NCBI GenBank assembly: GCA_016210205.1
Contig: JACQUO010000023.1
Coordinates: 188,012 to 252,011 of the forward strand
Direction of reading: 5' to 3'
DNA from: Chloroflexota bacterium
GTDB lineage: Bacteria; Chloroflexota; Dehalococcoidia; JACQUO01
Length of the DNA: 64,000 nt
Shown piece by piece: positions 47,854-58,685 of the stretch (its first letter is position 1; the number at the start of each line of letters is the position of its first letter). The notes under the pieces are model-generated. The model searched no databases, was not told the DNA's origin, and worked only from the letters and a program-made list of their open reading frames with translations. Position numbers and translations under genes: made by a program.

Positions 47854-49197
47854 TTAGGCGCGGCCGTGGCCCGGGCTGCTCTCCACTGCGACCTGCGCTA
47901 TCTGCTCCGCCTGCTTTCTCCGGGCATGCGCCGGGAGCTTGGGGCGGGTGGTGAGGAAGGCCAGGGGGATAGAGACCAAAGCCAGGCCAGCGAAGACCAG
48001 CCAGGCCGTCTGGTAGCTGCCCGTGGTGTCATAGACCCACCCTGCAAAGGGGGGAGCCGCAATCCCGGCCCACATGGTGATGAGGGACTGGAGGCCCTGG
48101 ATGGACCCGAAGGAGTGCCGCCCGAAGTAGCTCCCCAACATGGAGGGCCGCGTCGGGGTGCTGGCCCCGTAGCCGATGGGAAAGGTGACCAGGAAGAGCA
48201 CCAGCAGGAAGGGGCTCCCTGGCCCTATGAAGGAATAGGCCACCAGCCCCACCACCTCCAGGGCAAAGAGCATCATATAGACGAAGCGCGGCTCAATGAA
48301 ATCGGTGAGAGAGCCCAGCCCTAACCGCCCCAGGAGGCTGCTCAAGGTCATGGCCGTCAAGATGAGGGCCGCCGTGCTGGTGGAGTAGCCGACGCTCTCC
48401 AGATACGGCATTTCCAGGACGAAGACGGGGCTCATGAGAACCGCCTGGGTGCTGCCGATGAGAGCCATGAGGTAGAAGGAACGGGTCCTGATGGCCTCCC
48501 TCCAGGTGAAGTTGTACTCCTCGATGACCGGTATCCGTTCCGCCCCCTTAGAGACGGCCACCGGCTCCTTGGGCAGGTCGCCATCGGGGAGATACCCGTA
48601 CCGCTCGGGGCGGTGTCGCATCACCAGAGCGATGGAGGGCCCCACCACCAACCAGCCCACCGCCGCAACCACCAAGGCCATGCGCCAGCCCACCCCGGCG
48701 ATGAGCATCGCCACCAGGGGCACCCCCGAGCCGCTCAGCCCCATCCCCACGGCCAGGATGCTCAGAGCGCGCCCCCGCCGTCGCCGGAACCAGTTGTTCA
48801 CCGCCACGGTGACCACCCCTAAGGAGCACATGCTTGTACCGCTGGCTATAACCACGAAGGCCGCATAGAACATCCACAGGCTGGTTACCTGGCTCAGGAA
48901 GAAGAAGCCCAAAGCAGCGATGGGCACCCCAATGAGCATCATCTTGCGGGAACCAATCCGGTCCAGGGCGAACCCGATGATGGGAGCGGCCAAGCCGGTC
49001 TCCAGGCGCTGGAAAGAGAAGGCCAGAGCAGTCTGGGCGGAGCTCCACTTGAACTCGCTACGAATGGGATTGAAGAAGGCGGTAAAGCCGTAGGTCCAGA
49101 TGGACCCGCTCCACATATTGAGGATAAGGCCGGCTCCCACCATATACCAGCCGTAGAAGATGCCTTTTTTCTTTCGGGCAGCGGTGTCAGTAGCCAA
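47854..49197 (-). CDS. MFS transporter (oxalate:formate antiporter/monocarboxylate-like), paralog 1
   Basis: 12-TM MFS pattern; 'GIFYGWYMVGAGLILNMWSGSIWTYGFTAFFNPI'. Confidence 0.9.
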   Translation of the reverse strand: MATDTAARKKKGIFYGWYMVGAGLILNMWSGSIWTYGFTAFFNPIRSEFKWSSAQTALAFSFQRLETGLAAPIIGFALDRIGSRKMMLIGVPIAALGFFFLSQVTSLWMFYAAFVVIASGTSMCSLGVVTVAVNNWFRRRRGRALSILAVGMGLSGSGVPLVAMLIAGVGWRMALVVAAVGWLVVGPSIALVMRHRPERYGYLPDGDLPKEPVAVSKGAERIPVIEEYNFTWREAIRTRSFYLMALIGSTQAVLMSPVFVLEMPYLESVGYSTSTAALILTAMTLSSLLGRLGLGSLTDFIEPRFVYMMLFALEVVGLVAYSFIGPGSPFLLVLFLVTFPIGYGASTPTRPSMLGSYFGRHSFGSIQGLQSLITMWAGIAAPPFAGWVYDTTGSYQTAWLVFAGLALVSIPLAFLTTRPKLPAHARRKQAEQIAQVAVESSPGHGRA

Positions 49198-49283
49198 ATA
49201 TCTCTCCTTTTTCAGCGCCCTGCACTTGGGGCATTTTCGTGTACCCTGCAGCCCCCTGGGAGACCGAAGAACGCGACTCAGGC

Positions 49284-50618
49284 TCAGTCCCCACCGGCAT
49301 TGCCACCCACGGCTTGCGCTACCCGCTCGGCCTGCTTAACCCGGGCATGCGCCGGGAGCTGGGGCCGGGTAGTGAGGAAGGCCAGGGGGATAGAGGCGAA
49401 GGCCATGACCGCGAAAACCAGCCAGGCCACCTGATAGCTACCCACGGTGTCATACATCCAGCCCGCAAAGAGGGGGGCCACCATCCCCGGCCACATGGTG
49501 ATAAGGGCCTGCAGGCCTTGAATGGCCCCGAAGGAACGCCTGCCGAAGTAGTTCCCCAGCAGGGACGGCCGCACCGGGGTGCTGGCACCATAGCCGATGG
49601 GGAAGGTGGACAGAAAGAGGATTATCAGGAAAAGGTTCCCGGGAGACATATAAGAGTAGGCCAGCAGCCCCACCCCCTCCAGGGCAAAGAGCATCATATA
49701 GACGAAGTGGGGCTCAACCCAGTCGGTCAGGGCCCCCAGGCCCACCCTACCGATGAGGCTACTTAGGGTCATGGCCGAGAGGATGAAGGCGGCGGTGCCG
49801 GTGGCAAAGCCAATGCTCTCCAAATACGGAATCTCATGGACGAAGACCGCCCCCATGACGACGGCCTGGGTGCTGCCAATGAGGCCAGCGAAATAGAAAG
49901 CCCGGGTCCGGATGGCCTCTCGCCAGGTGAAGTTGTACTCCTGGCGGATGGGCACCCGCTCCGCAGCCTTGGCCGGCTGGGCGGCGTCCCCTGGGGAGTC
50001 GCCGTCGGGCAGATAGCCATACTGCTCCGGACGTTGCCGCATGAGGCTGGCGACGGGCAGCCCCACCACCAGCCACCCAATGCCGATGATTAACAAGGCC
50101 GTGCGCCAGCCCCCCCAGTCCAGCAGCATCACTACCAGGGGCACCCCGATGCCGCTCAGGCCAATCCCCACGGCGATGATGGAGAAGGCCAAGCCCCGGC
50201 GGCGCCGGAACCAGTTGTTCACCGCCACCGTCGTGATGGCGAAAGATCCCATGCTCTGTCCGATGGCGATGACCATGAAGGCGGCGTAGAACATCCCCAG
50301 GTCGGAAATCGTGCTCAGGAGGATGTTGCCGATGGCGATGATGGGCAGACCTATCAACATGAGCTTGCGGGGCCCCAGACGGTCCACCATGAAGCCTATT
50401 ACGGGGGCAGCCAGCCCAGTCTCCAGGCGCTGGAAAGAGAAGGCCAAAGAGGTCTGTGTGTAAGTCCAGTTGAACTGGGTGCGGATGGGATTGAAGAAGG
50501 CAGTGAAGCCGTAAATCCAGACGGAGCCATTCCATATATTTAAAATGAAGGCTCCGATGACGATATACCAGCCGTAGAAGATGCCTTTTTTCTTTGGGGC
50601 TACGGTATCAATAGGCAA
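49284..50618 (-). CDS. MFS transporter, paralog 2
   Basis: Colinear with paralog 1 ('KKKGIFYGWYIVIGAFILNIWNGSVWIYGFTAFFNPIRTQF'). Confidence 0.9.
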   Translation of the reverse strand: MPIDTVAPKKKGIFYGWYIVIGAFILNIWNGSVWIYGFTAFFNPIRTQFNWTYTQTSLAFSFQRLETGLAAPVIGFMVDRLGPRKLMLIGLPIIAIGNILLSTISDLGMFYAAFMVIAIGQSMGSFAITTVAVNNWFRRRRGLAFSIIAVGIGLSGIGVPLVVMLLDWGGWRTALLIIGIGWLVVGLPVASLMRQRPEQYGYLPDGDSPGDAAQPAKAAERVPIRQEYNFTWREAIRTRAFYFAGLIGSTQAVVMGAVFVHEIPYLESIGFATGTAAFILSAMTLSSLIGRVGLGALTDWVEPHFVYMMLFALEGVGLLAYSYMSPGNLFLIILFLSTFPIGYGASTPVRPSLLGNYFGRRSFGAIQGLQALITMWPGMVAPLFAGWMYDTVGSYQVAWLVFAVMAFASIPLAFLTTRPQLPAHARVKQAERVAQAVGGNAGGD

Positions 50619-50682
50619 GGTCTTTCCCTCTTTGTCACCAGGGGCGTTAGGCCATTTTATCCCGCCGCCCTGGCCAGGGTGG

Positions 50683-52068
50683 TCAATTCTGGCCTTCGGA
50701 GGCCGGATCGGCCTGAGCGGCGGGCACAGACAGCAGCTCGGCCGTTTCCCCTGCCTTCGCCCGCTGGGGCGGCTTCGCCAGGAAAATGAAGGGGACGCCC
50801 AGGGCGGCCAGGAAAGCGAACACTAGGAAAGCCACTCGGTAGCTCCCGGTGGTGTCATATATCCAGCCGGCGAAGATGGGGCTGGCGAAACTGAAGATAA
50901 CCGAGGCGGCCATCATGAGGCCGCTGATAGTGCCATAAGCCTTGCGCCCAAAGTAGTCGGCGGTGATGGCAGGCCGCAGGGGGATGGAGCCGCCATAGCC
51001 CGGGGCGTATATGAGCACCCAGATGCCCAGCATCCACATCTCGTTCATGAGGACCAGGACCATGAAGCCTACGACCTGGAGCAGAAAACAGACGACGATA
51101 ACATACCTTTTACTATAGAGGTCACCGAGCCAGCCGAAGCCCAGGCGCCCCACGATGCTCACCGCACCCATGGCGGACACGACAAAGGCCGCGGTGCCCC
51201 GCTCCAGGCCAATGGACTCCATGAAGGGTATGGCATGCAGGGTAACTGCAGTCAAGGAAGACAGGCCGATCCCGAAGCCGACGGAGAGCAGCCAGAAGGC
51301 GGGCGTGCGCAGGGCCTCCCGGGCGGTCAGGCCTCCGCCGGCCCCGGAGCCATGCCCGTGGCCATGGCCCACCACATCCGCCGCCTCGCCCTCAAAGCCC
51401 GAAGCCGGCTTCTCCCCGTCGGGGAAGTAGCCATAGGGCTCGGGGTGATGGCGCATGAACAGGGCGGCAGGAATGCCCACCACCAGAAAGCCCAACCCCA
51501 CCAGTACCATGGCTATTCGCCAGTTGAAAAGAGCAATGACGAGCACCACCCCCGGCACCAGGAAGGTGCTCACCCCATTGCCCACAATGAGAATGCCCAT
51601 GGCCCGGGAGCGATAGCGGTGGAACCAATTGGCTACCGCCACCTGGGGGGGCAGCCCGTTGATGCAGGCGAAGCCAATGGCCAGCACCATACTAGCACCG
51701 TAGAAAGAAAAAAGGGAGTCCATGGTGCTCATCCAGAGGAAGCTCAAGCAGGTCACTATTGCACCAAAGACCATGACCTTGCGTGGCCCCAAGCGATCAA
51801 TGGCCATACCCAGAACGGGGTCGATGAAGCCAGCCTCGGCGCTCCGCAGGGACATAGCTACGGAGGTGGCCGCCCGGCTCCAGCCGAACTCCACGATGAC
51901 GGGGGTAAAGAAGGCTCCGAAACCATACATCACCGTCCCCATAGCATAGACGGCGATGGTGAACCCCCCAGCCACTATCCACCAGCCGAAGAAAATCCCC
52001 CGCCGACCCCCCTCAGTTGCGACGGACTTGGTCATTTCCTTTACCTCATGGAGCTGACTGCTTGCCAC
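50683..52068 (-). CDS. MFS transporter, paralog 3
   Basis: 'RGIFFGWWIVAGGFTIAVYAMGTVMYGFGAFFTPVIVEFGWSRA'; His/Gly-rich central loop 'VVGHGHGHGSGAGGG'. Confidence 0.9.
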   Translation of the reverse strand: MASSQLHEVKEMTKSVATEGGRRGIFFGWWIVAGGFTIAVYAMGTVMYGFGAFFTPVIVEFGWSRAATSVAMSLRSAEAGFIDPVLGMAIDRLGPRKVMVFGAIVTCLSFLWMSTMDSLFSFYGASMVLAIGFACINGLPPQVAVANWFHRYRSRAMGILIVGNGVSTFLVPGVVLVIALFNWRIAMVLVGLGFLVVGIPAALFMRHHPEPYGYFPDGEKPASGFEGEAADVVGHGHGHGSGAGGGLTAREALRTPAFWLLSVGFGIGLSSLTAVTLHAIPFMESIGLERGTAAFVVSAMGAVSIVGRLGFGWLGDLYSKRYVIVVCFLLQVVGFMVLVLMNEMWMLGIWVLIYAPGYGGSIPLRPAITADYFGRKAYGTISGLMMAASVIFSFASPIFAGWIYDTTGSYRVAFLVFAFLAALGVPFIFLAKPPQRAKAGETAELLSVPAAQADPASEGQN

Positions 52069-52606
52069 TGGTGGCTAGCTTTTCTTTAGCGGCCCGCCTG
52101 GCGACGCCAGAGCATTTTCCAAACGAAAAGGCCGGGGCTGCTGTTCCCGGTCTTTCCTCACCAGACACTTTCGGCTTAGCCCAGGCCTGAACTCCCACCA
52201 GAAGACCCCAAAAGCAAGAGCCTTGCTGCCGAAGCGGGCCTGAAGCAGCCACTTCCCACTCCGTGGGTTCTTACTGAACAACTCTCCCCCAAGCCAAGTC
52301 TCACTCTGGGCATCTTCCCAAAACTGACTATATTCTATCCTACTTATGGCTTCAGGGTCAAATTCCCACCGAACCGGCCCCCGATGATTTCACCTCAGGT
52401 TTGGGGGCGGGCAGCACAACCAGGGACACCCCGAACTCTCCTTCACTGCTTCACCGGCCGCTCTTTTAGAAGAAATTGAAAGGCTGGCCCCAGCGTCGCT
52501 GGCAGCGCACAGCCCGCGGTTTAAGGGGCCAACCTCTCTTTATGTCCCAATATGTCCCTGGCACTACGGGCCGGAACCGTCTCCGTCACGAATTCCGCTG
52601 GCGAGA

Positions 52607-52957
52607 CTACTGGCTCTTGGCCAAACCCCAGACAGACTTCAGGGCCACGATGACTGCCGCCGGGGCCACGAAATTCCCCACGTAGCCGAGGATGTTCTCC
52701 ACCCTGGTCCCGACACTCAGGGGCCGAGTGATGGGGTCCAAAATCTGAAACCCAGCCGTGCCCGCGGCAATCAAAGCTATGGCGGCCACGAGATAGGGGG
52801 TGGTCTCTTTCTCGGTGATGTTCACCAGCCCCACGATTATTCCCAAAACCACCAGTGTCAGCGCCATGATGCCATTGTTGGGGATGAAGATGCCCCCCAC
52901 CAAGGCGATGAGGACGCACACAACAAACGCCCCTTCTCCAATCCGTTGCCAGCTCAT
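52607..52957 (-). CDS. Small membrane protein of unknown function
   Basis: About 116-aa hydrophobic ORF with 3-4 predicted TM segments. Confidence 0.65.
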   Translation of the reverse strand: MSWQRIGEGAFVVCVLIALVGGIFIPNNGIMALTLVVLGIIVGLVNITEKETTPYLVAAIALIAAGTAGFQILDPITRPLSVGTRVENILGYVGNFVAPAAVIVALKSVWGLAKSQ

Positions 52958-53111
52958 ATCTTTTCGTTCCTCCTTTTTCTTCGGGGCCGCCCCCGGCTGA
53001 TTTCGGCGTAAGATATTAGCCCCAGTTCGGGCCAGTGTCAAGACCCAAAAGGTTCATGTGCCCCAGCTTGGCAAGAGTATGGATGGAGGCCCGCTAACAA
53101 GCTTCCCCAAG

Positions 53112-53139
53112 TAAAAACAAAGGCTGCTTAGCAGCAGCC
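53112..53139 (-). terminator. Terminator of tRNA-Asp
   Basis: Minus strand GGCTGCT-GCTA-AGCAGCC followed by TTTGTTTTTA. Confidence 0.8.
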
Positions 53140-53181
53140 GCGGCCTGAAAAGGAACGATTAACCGGCCGGGAGATTCAGCA

Positions 53182-53258
53182 TGGCGACCCCGATGGGATT
53201 CGAACCCACGTTCTCCAGCGTGACAGGCTGGCGTGTTTGACCGCTACACCACGGGGCC
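53182..53258 (-). tRNA. tRNA-Asp (GTC)
   Basis: Reverse complement GGCCCCGTGGTGTAGCGGTCAAACACGCCAGCCTGTCACGCTGGAGAACGTGGGTTCGAATCCCATCGGGGTCGCCA; anticodon GTC; encoded CCA. Confidence 0.95.
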
Positions 53259-53349
53259 GCAGCCATGGGAAGTGAGGCGAGCTGACAGAGGCACATAATA
53301 GCCCCGCCGCTCAAGCAGGTTAGCGGTTTAGCCCCCCAGATGTCAAGGA

Positions 53350-53799
53350 CTAGAGCCGAGCCTGGCTCTCCAGCATCACCGTTACCGGGCCGTCGTTGTG
53401 AATTTCCACGAGCATCTGCTTCCGGAACCGGCCCTCCGCCACCCGCAGCCCCTGGGCTCGCAGGTGGGCGACGAAGGCGGCCACCAGGGGCGCCGCCAGC
53501 GCCGGAGGGGCGGCTTCGGTGAAGCTGGGGCGGCGGCCCTTGCGGGCATCGGCATAGAGGGTGAATTGGCTCACCACCAGAGCCTCCCCGCCTATGTCCA
53601 CCAGGGAAAAATTGAACTTTCCCTGGGCGTCGCTGAAGATGCGGAGGAAAGCGCTCTTCTCCGCCAAGTAGCGGGCGTCCTCGTGGCCGTCCCCCTGGCT
53701 CACCCCCAACAAAATAGCGAGACCCGGCCCAATCTCGCCTATGGTCTCGCCCCCTACGCTTACTGTGGCGCGACGCACCCTTTGGAGCAGCGCCCTCAA
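53350..53799 (-). CDS. dtd: D-aminoacyl-tRNA deacylase
   Basis: '[37 protein letters not shown]', '[17 protein letters not shown]'. TTG start inferred. Confidence 0.92.
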   Translation of the reverse strand: MRALLQRVRRATVSVGGETIGEIGPGLAILLGVSQGDGHEDARYLAEKSAFLRIFSDAQGKFNFSLVDIGGEALVVSQFTLYADARKGRRPSFTEAAPPALAAPLVAAFVAHLRAQGLRVAEGRFRKQMLVEIHNDGPVTVMLESQARL

Positions 53800-53800
53800 C

Positions 53801-54070
53801 TCAAGCGGGCTCCCCAAAGGGCTTCGTTGGGGTTGGGGTGTTGGCGGGCAGCGGCTCCTCCTTCTTGGAGGGTGACGAGGGGTATTCCTGCACCCGGTTG
53901 TTGTCGGTGCTGTAGAAGCCCGGCCCTTTGAAAAGGACCAGGACGGAATTGTAAACCCGCTGCCCCTCGGCCTGGCACTTGGGGCAAGTCCCATGAGCAT
54001 CCTGAGAAAAGCCGTTCTTCACTTCAAAATGGATGTGGCAAGCCGGACACTTGAATTCATAGGTTGGCAT
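53801..54070 (-). CDS. FmdB family zinc ribbon protein
   Basis: '[21 protein letters not shown]...[28 protein letters not shown]'. Confidence 0.92.
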   Translation of the reverse strand: MPTYEFKCPACHIHFEVKNGFSQDAHGTCPKCQAEGQRVYNSVLVLFKGPGFYSTDNNRVQEYPSSPSKKEEPLPANTPTPTKPFGEPA

Positions 54071-54227
54071 GCGAGACCCGCCTCACCTCGGGAAACATCA
54101 CTTCAACCTGGCGCTCCTCTTTTGGGAGCGCTAGATTATCTTAAATCTTATCACTCGCCTCCAAAGCTGTCAAGGAAAATGCCCCCGGCTCCCCAAAAGG
54201 GCCAAGGCCAGCTCGGGCCTGGGAGGT

Positions 54228-54285
54228 TGTTTAGCACCGCTTTACGACCATCCCCCTGACCCTCCTCCTGGTCAGGAAGAACGCT
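54228..54285 (+). repeat. Dispersed structured element, copy R6 (partial, R5 subtype)
   Basis: TTTAGCA..GC.TTACGACCATCCCC.TGACCC.CCT.C.GGTCAGGAAG shared with R5. Confidence 0.65.
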
Positions 54286-54375
54286 CTCCCCGCCCTCCCT
54301 CTGGCGGTTGCCGTGCCGCAGTCGTTGTGCTAAACTCCTTCACCAGTGCTCCGGGCCAGGCAACAGGCCGCGGGG

Positions 54376-54405
54376 TTGTGGGACAAATCAAACCTGTGCT
54401 ATACT
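54376..54405 (+). promoter_or_regulatory. Putative promoter for rpsB operon (TTGTGG-N18-TATACT)
   Basis: -35/-10-like boxes upstream of rpsB. Confidence 0.4.
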
Positions 54406-54442
54406 GGGGAAAAATCAAGGGTCTGAAGAAAGGCGGGGTAGA

Positions 54443-55249
54443 TTGGCCGTAACGGTATCCATGAAGACGCTCCTCGAGGCTGGGGCCCACTTCGGCCACC
54501 AGACCCGGCGCTGGAACCCCAAGATGAGGAGCTTCATCTTCACCCAGCGCAACGGCATTCACATCATAGACCTGCAGCAGACCGCCGTCCTTCTGGCCAA
54601 GGCGTATGACTTCGTCAAAGAGCTCGTGGCCAACGGCGGCGAAATCATCTTCGTGGGCACGAAAAAGCAGGCCCAAGAGTCCATCCAGCTGGAGGCCAAG
54701 CGGTGCGGCATGCACTTTGTGGACCAACGCTGGCTGGGGGGGATGCTCACTAACTTCACCACTATCCAGAACCGCATCGACTACCTGGTGCGCCTGGAGG
54801 ACCGCAAGGTCCGGGGCGAGTTGGACTACCTCCCCAAGAAGGAGGCCCATAGCCTGGATGAGGAGGTCTTACGGCTCAACCGCCAGCTGGGCGGCGTCAA
54901 AGCCTTGACCAAGGTTCCGGGCGCCATCTTCATCGTGGACCCCAGCAAGGAGCGCATCGCCATAAGCGAGGCCCGGAAGATAGGAATCCCCATCGTGTCG
55001 GTGGTGGATACCAACTGCGACCCCGATGAGATAGATTATCCCATCCCCGCCAACGACGACGCCATCAAGGCCATCAAGCTCATCACCAGCATCATGGCCA
55101 ACGCTGTCCTCGAAGGGAAGGCCCTCAGGGCCGGCACCGAGGGCGAGCCCCCTAAAGATGGTGAAGCCTCTGTGCCCGCTAAGGACGGCCAGCAGCCGGA
55201 GAAGGACCTGGCCGCCACCACGAACCCGGCTCCAGGAAGCCAGCCGTGA
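54443..55249 (+). CDS. rpsB: 30S ribosomal protein S2
   Basis: '[41 protein letters not shown]'. Start TTG 54443 or ATG 54461. Confidence 0.95.
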   Translation: MAVTVSMKTLLEAGAHFGHQTRRWNPKMRSFIFTQRNGIHIIDLQQTAVLLAKAYDFVKELVANGGEIIFVGTKKQAQESIQLEAKRCGMHFVDQRWLGGMLTNFTTIQNRIDYLVRLEDRKVRGELDYLPKKEAHSLDEEVLRLNRQLGGVKALTKVPGAIFIVDPSKERIAISEARKIGIPIVSVVDTNCDPDEIDYPIPANDDAIKAIKLITSIMANAVLEGKALRAGTEGEPPKDGEASVPAKDGQQPEKDLAATTNPAPGSQP

Positions 55250-55749
55250 ATATTAGCCCCGAGGCTATCCGCGAGCTCCGGGGACGCACCGGGGCTGGCA
55301 TTATGGACTGCAAGCGCGCGCTGGAGGACTCCAGGGGCGACCTGGTCGCCGCCACCGAGGCCCTGCGCCACAAGGGTCTGGCCCTGGCGGCCAGTAAGGC
55401 CACCCGAGTGGCCACCCAGGGGGTCATCGCGGCCTACCTCCACGCTGGGAGTCGCATCGGCGCCCTGGTGGAGGTCAACTGCGAGACGGATTTCGTGGCC
55501 CGCACCAAGGAGTTCCAGGAGTTGGCCCATAACCTGGCCATGCAGGTGGCGGCTATGAAACCCCTGGTCATCAGCCCCCAGGAGCTGCCCTCTGGCACCG
55601 AGGCCCGCCCCGAGGAAGCCTGCCTCATGCTCCAGCCCTTCATCAAAGACCCCCAGAAGAAGGTTCAAGATATTGTAACTGAGGCCGTTGCCCGCACCGG
55701 GGAGAATATCAAGGTTAAAAGATTCGTACGCTTCGAACTGGGTTCATGA
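55246..55749 (+). CDS. tsf: Elongation factor Ts (short form)
   Basis: '[38 protein letters not shown]', '[13 protein letters not shown]'. Confidence 0.95.
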   Translation: MNISPEAIRELRGRTGAGIMDCKRALEDSRGDLVAATEALRHKGLALAASKATRVATQGVIAAYLHAGSRIGALVEVNCETDFVARTKEFQELAHNLAMQVAAMKPLVISPQELPSGTEARPEEACLMLQPFIKDPQKKVQDIVTEAVARTGENIKVKRFVRFELGS

Positions 55750-55755
55750 TGGGGC

Positions 55756-56508
55756 ATGGCGGATAAAGGGGCCAGACCCTTCCGGCGCATCCTCCTGAAA
55801 ATCAGCGGCGAAGCTCTGGCAGGGGGGGACCGGTTCGGCGTGGACCGCACGGTGACCGGCGACATCTCCCGCCAAATCCGCGAGGTCCTTGCCTCTGGCA
55901 TGGAGATAGCGGTGGTGGTGGGAGGAGGGAATATCTGGAGGGGCAGCGAGGCCGCGCGCCAGGGGATGGACCGGGCCACCGCTGACCAAGCGGGGATGCT
56001 GGCCACCTTGATTAACGCCCTGGTCCTCCAGGACTCGCTGGAGAAGGCCGGCGTCACCACCCGCACCCAGTCCGCCGTCAATGTACAGGAGATAGCGGAG
56101 CCCTTCATCCGGAGGAGAGCCATCCGCCACCTGGAGAAGGGACGGGCGGTTATCTTTGCGGCAGGGACGGGCAACCCATACATGACCACAGACACCGCCG
56201 CCGCCCTCCGGGCCATTGAGATAGGAGCCGATGTCATGCTCATGGCCAAGAACCGGGTGGACGGGGTCTATGACGGGGACCCCCGGACCAACTCCATGGC
56301 CAAGAAATACCGCAGGCTGACCTACGGCGAGGCCCTCCAGGCTCGCCTAGAGGTCATGGACCCAACGGCTCTGTCGCTGTGCCTGGAGAATAACCTCATC
56401 ACCATCGTTTTTGACATCCAGGGAGAGAACTCTATCGTCAGGGCCGCCCTGGGGGAAGATATCGGAACGCGCCTTACCGCTGTCGCTGAGGGGGCAGCTC
56501 GTGCCTGA
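55756..56508 (+). CDS. pyrH: UMP kinase
   Basis: '[20 protein letters not shown]', '[10 protein letters not shown]', '[17 protein letters not shown]'. Confidence 0.95.
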   Translation: MADKGARPFRRILLKISGEALAGGDRFGVDRTVTGDISRQIREVLASGMEIAVVVGGGNIWRGSEAARQGMDRATADQAGMLATLINALVLQDSLEKAGVTTRTQSAVNVQEIAEPFIRRRAIRHLEKGRAVIFAAGTGNPYMTTDTAAALRAIEIGADVMLMAKNRVDGVYDGDPRTNSMAKKYRRLTYGEALQARLEVMDPTALSLCLENNLITIVFDIQGENSIVRAALGEDIGTRLTAVAEGAARA

Positions 56509-57073
56509 AAATAAAGCCTTGGACGCCACCCTGGCCCAGGCCAGGGAGAGGATGCAAAAGGGTCTGGAGAGCCTGAAGCGGGAGCTAGCCACGCTTCGGG
56601 CCGGCCGGGCCCACCCCGGCCTGGTGGAGCACCTTAAGGTGGAATACTACGGCGTGCCCACGCCCCTCAACCAGGTGGCCAGCATCGCCGTTCCTGAAGC
56701 CCAACTCCTGCTCATCCAGCCCTGGGACAAGGGCGCGATGGGCTCCATCCTCAAGGCCATTCAGAAGTCGGACCTGGGCCTCAACCCTCAGAGCGACGGT
56801 GCCAGCATCCGCCTGGTCATCCCCCCCCTCACGGAGGAGCGGCGCCGGGAGATGGTGCGCCAGGCCCACAAGCGCACTGAAGAAGGGCGGGTAGCCCTGA
56901 GAAATATCCGCCGCGACGCTCTAGAGGAACTTAGGAGGATGGCCCGAGAGAAAACAGCCTCCGAGGACGAAGAGAACCGGGCCAAGGAGCAGCTGCAAAA
57001 AATCACGGACAGCTTCATCGCCTCGGGGGACGAACTGGGCCGGGCCAAAGAAGCAGAAATCATGGAGGTCTAG
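56501..57073 (+). CDS. frr: Ribosome recycling factor
   Basis: '[45 protein letters not shown]'; GTG start overlaps pyrH by 8 nt. Confidence 0.95.
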   Translation: MPENKALDATLAQARERMQKGLESLKRELATLRAGRAHPGLVEHLKVEYYGVPTPLNQVASIAVPEAQLLLIQPWDKGAMGSILKAIQKSDLGLNPQSDGASIRLVIPPLTEERRREMVRQAHKRTEEGRVALRNIRRDALEELRRMAREKTASEDEENRAKEQLQKITDSFIASGDELGRAKEAEIMEV

Positions 57074-57082
57074 GCCCCCAGG

Positions 57083-57835
57083 ATGCCCCAATCCCCTCAC
57101 CCTGATACACGAAAAAAGGCCACCAAGCCCTCCCCTCTGCCCCCCCCTCTCAAACACGTGGGGATTATCATGGACGGCAACGGGCGCTGGGCCAAGGAGC
57201 GGGGCCTCCCCAGGATTGAAGGCCACCGCGCGGGCACGAGGAACATCCGTCCGGTGGTGGAGGCCTTCGCCCGGCGTGGCATACCTTATCTCACTCTCTT
57301 CGCCTTCTCCACGGAGAACTGGAGCCGCCCGGACTGGGAGATTAAGGGCTTGATGCAGGTCCTGGGCGAGGCCATCGACCGGGAGACTGAGGAGTTCCAC
57401 CGCCACGGGGTGCGCCTCTGCCACCTGGGACACCTGGACAAGCTGGCTCCAGCGCTTCGGGACAAGGTGCGTCAGGCTCTTGAGCTCACCAAAAATAATA
57501 CCGGCCTCAGTCTGAGCATCGCCTTCAACTACGGCGGGCGCGCGGAGATTCTGGACGCCCTTCGTGACATCATCCGTGACCACATCCCTCCCGAGGCGGT
57601 GGACGAGGCCCTCATCAGCCGGTACCTTTACACCAGCGGACAGCCAGACCCGGATTTCATCATCCGCACTGGGGGGGACTTGCGGCTCAGCAATTTCCTC
57701 CTGTGGCAGTCCGCCTACAGCGAAATTTACTGCACTCCGACCTACTGGCCCGACTTCAACGAAGAGGAGATAGAGCGGGCCCTGGAGAACTACCGGCGCC
57801 GGGAACGGCGATTCGGGGGAAGGCCCTCGGAGTAG
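57083..57835 (+). CDS. uppS: Isoprenyl (undecaprenyl diphosphate-type) transferase
   Basis: 'HVGIIMDGNGRWAKERGLPRIEGHRAGTRNIRPVVEAFARRGIPYLTLFAFSTENWSRP'. Confidence 0.95.
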   Translation: MPQSPHPDTRKKATKPSPLPPPLKHVGIIMDGNGRWAKERGLPRIEGHRAGTRNIRPVVEAFARRGIPYLTLFAFSTENWSRPDWEIKGLMQVLGEAIDRETEEFHRHGVRLCHLGHLDKLAPALRDKVRQALELTKNNTGLSLSIAFNYGGRAEILDALRDIIRDHIPPEAVDEALISRYLYTSGQPDPDFIIRTGGDLRLSNFLLWQSAYSEIYCTPTYWPDFNEEEIERALENYRRRERRFGGRPSE

Positions 57836-57881
57836 GGCCGAGCCCCCTTCCGCCGCCGGCCTGCTCCCCCCAGGCCCCGAG

Positions 57882-58685
57882 GTGAAGATGCTGCGCCAGA
57901 GAGTCCTCAGCGCCCTGGTCTTCGTCCCCCTGCTGCTCTTGGCGGTCTGGTACGGAGACCCCTGGTTCACTGGGGTTTTCGCTGGCATCGCCCTGCTGGC
58001 GGCCTATGAGTTCTTCCGCCTGGCCAGCCGGGCCGGCTACAACCCCATACATCCTTTGGGGTTTCTGGGGACCTTCCTCTTCGTCCTCAACGCCCATTCG
58101 GGGGCGCTTTGGAGCACCCCTGCCCTGCTGGGGGCTGCCGCCGTCCTTTCCCTGGCCTGGCTCATTGTCCGCCGCCGCCACCACCGCATCTTACCTGACT
58201 GGACCTGGACCATGCTGGGCATGCTCTACATCGGCGCCCTCCTGTCCTTCTTCATCGCCCTGCGAGGCCTGCCCCTGGGACGGGAGTGGACCCTCATGGC
58301 CCTGCTGGGGACCTTCGCCGTGGACACCTTCGCCTATCTCATCGGGCGAACCTGGGGGCGCCACCGCATGGCTGGGGCCATCAGCCCCAGCAAGACCTGG
58401 GAGGGGGCCTTCGGCGGCGTGCTGGGCGGCATTGTCGTTATCCTCCTGCTCTCCCAGGGGCTCAGAGCGCCCTTGACCCTGTTCCAAGGGATGGCGCTGG
58501 GGTTCTCCATCAGCCTGGCCGGCCAGTTGGGCGACCTCTTTGAGTCGGTCCTCAAACGCCTCGCCGGAGCCAAGGACGCCAGCAACCTGGTCCCCGGCCA
58601 CGGCGGCATCCTGGACCGGCTGGATAGCCTGCTCCCCTCAGGGGTAGTGGTCTATTACTTCGTCACTATGATGGTCCTGCCATGA
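57882..58685 (+). CDS. cdsA: Phosphatidate cytidylyltransferase
   Basis: Multi-TM; 'DTFAYLIGRTWGRHRMAGAISPSKTWEGAFGG', 'DRLDSLLPSGVVVYY'. Confidence 0.93.
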   Translation: MKMLRQRVLSALVFVPLLLLAVWYGDPWFTGVFAGIALLAAYEFFRLASRAGYNPIHPLGFLGTFLFVLNAHSGALWSTPALLGAAAVLSLAWLIVRRRHHRILPDWTWTMLGMLYIGALLSFFIALRGLPLGREWTLMALLGTFAVDTFAYLIGRTWGRHRMAGAISPSKTWEGAFGGVLGGIVVILLLSQGLRAPLTLFQGMALGFSISLAGQLGDLFESVLKRLAGAKDASNLVPGHGGILDRLDSLLPSGVVVYYFVTMMVLP

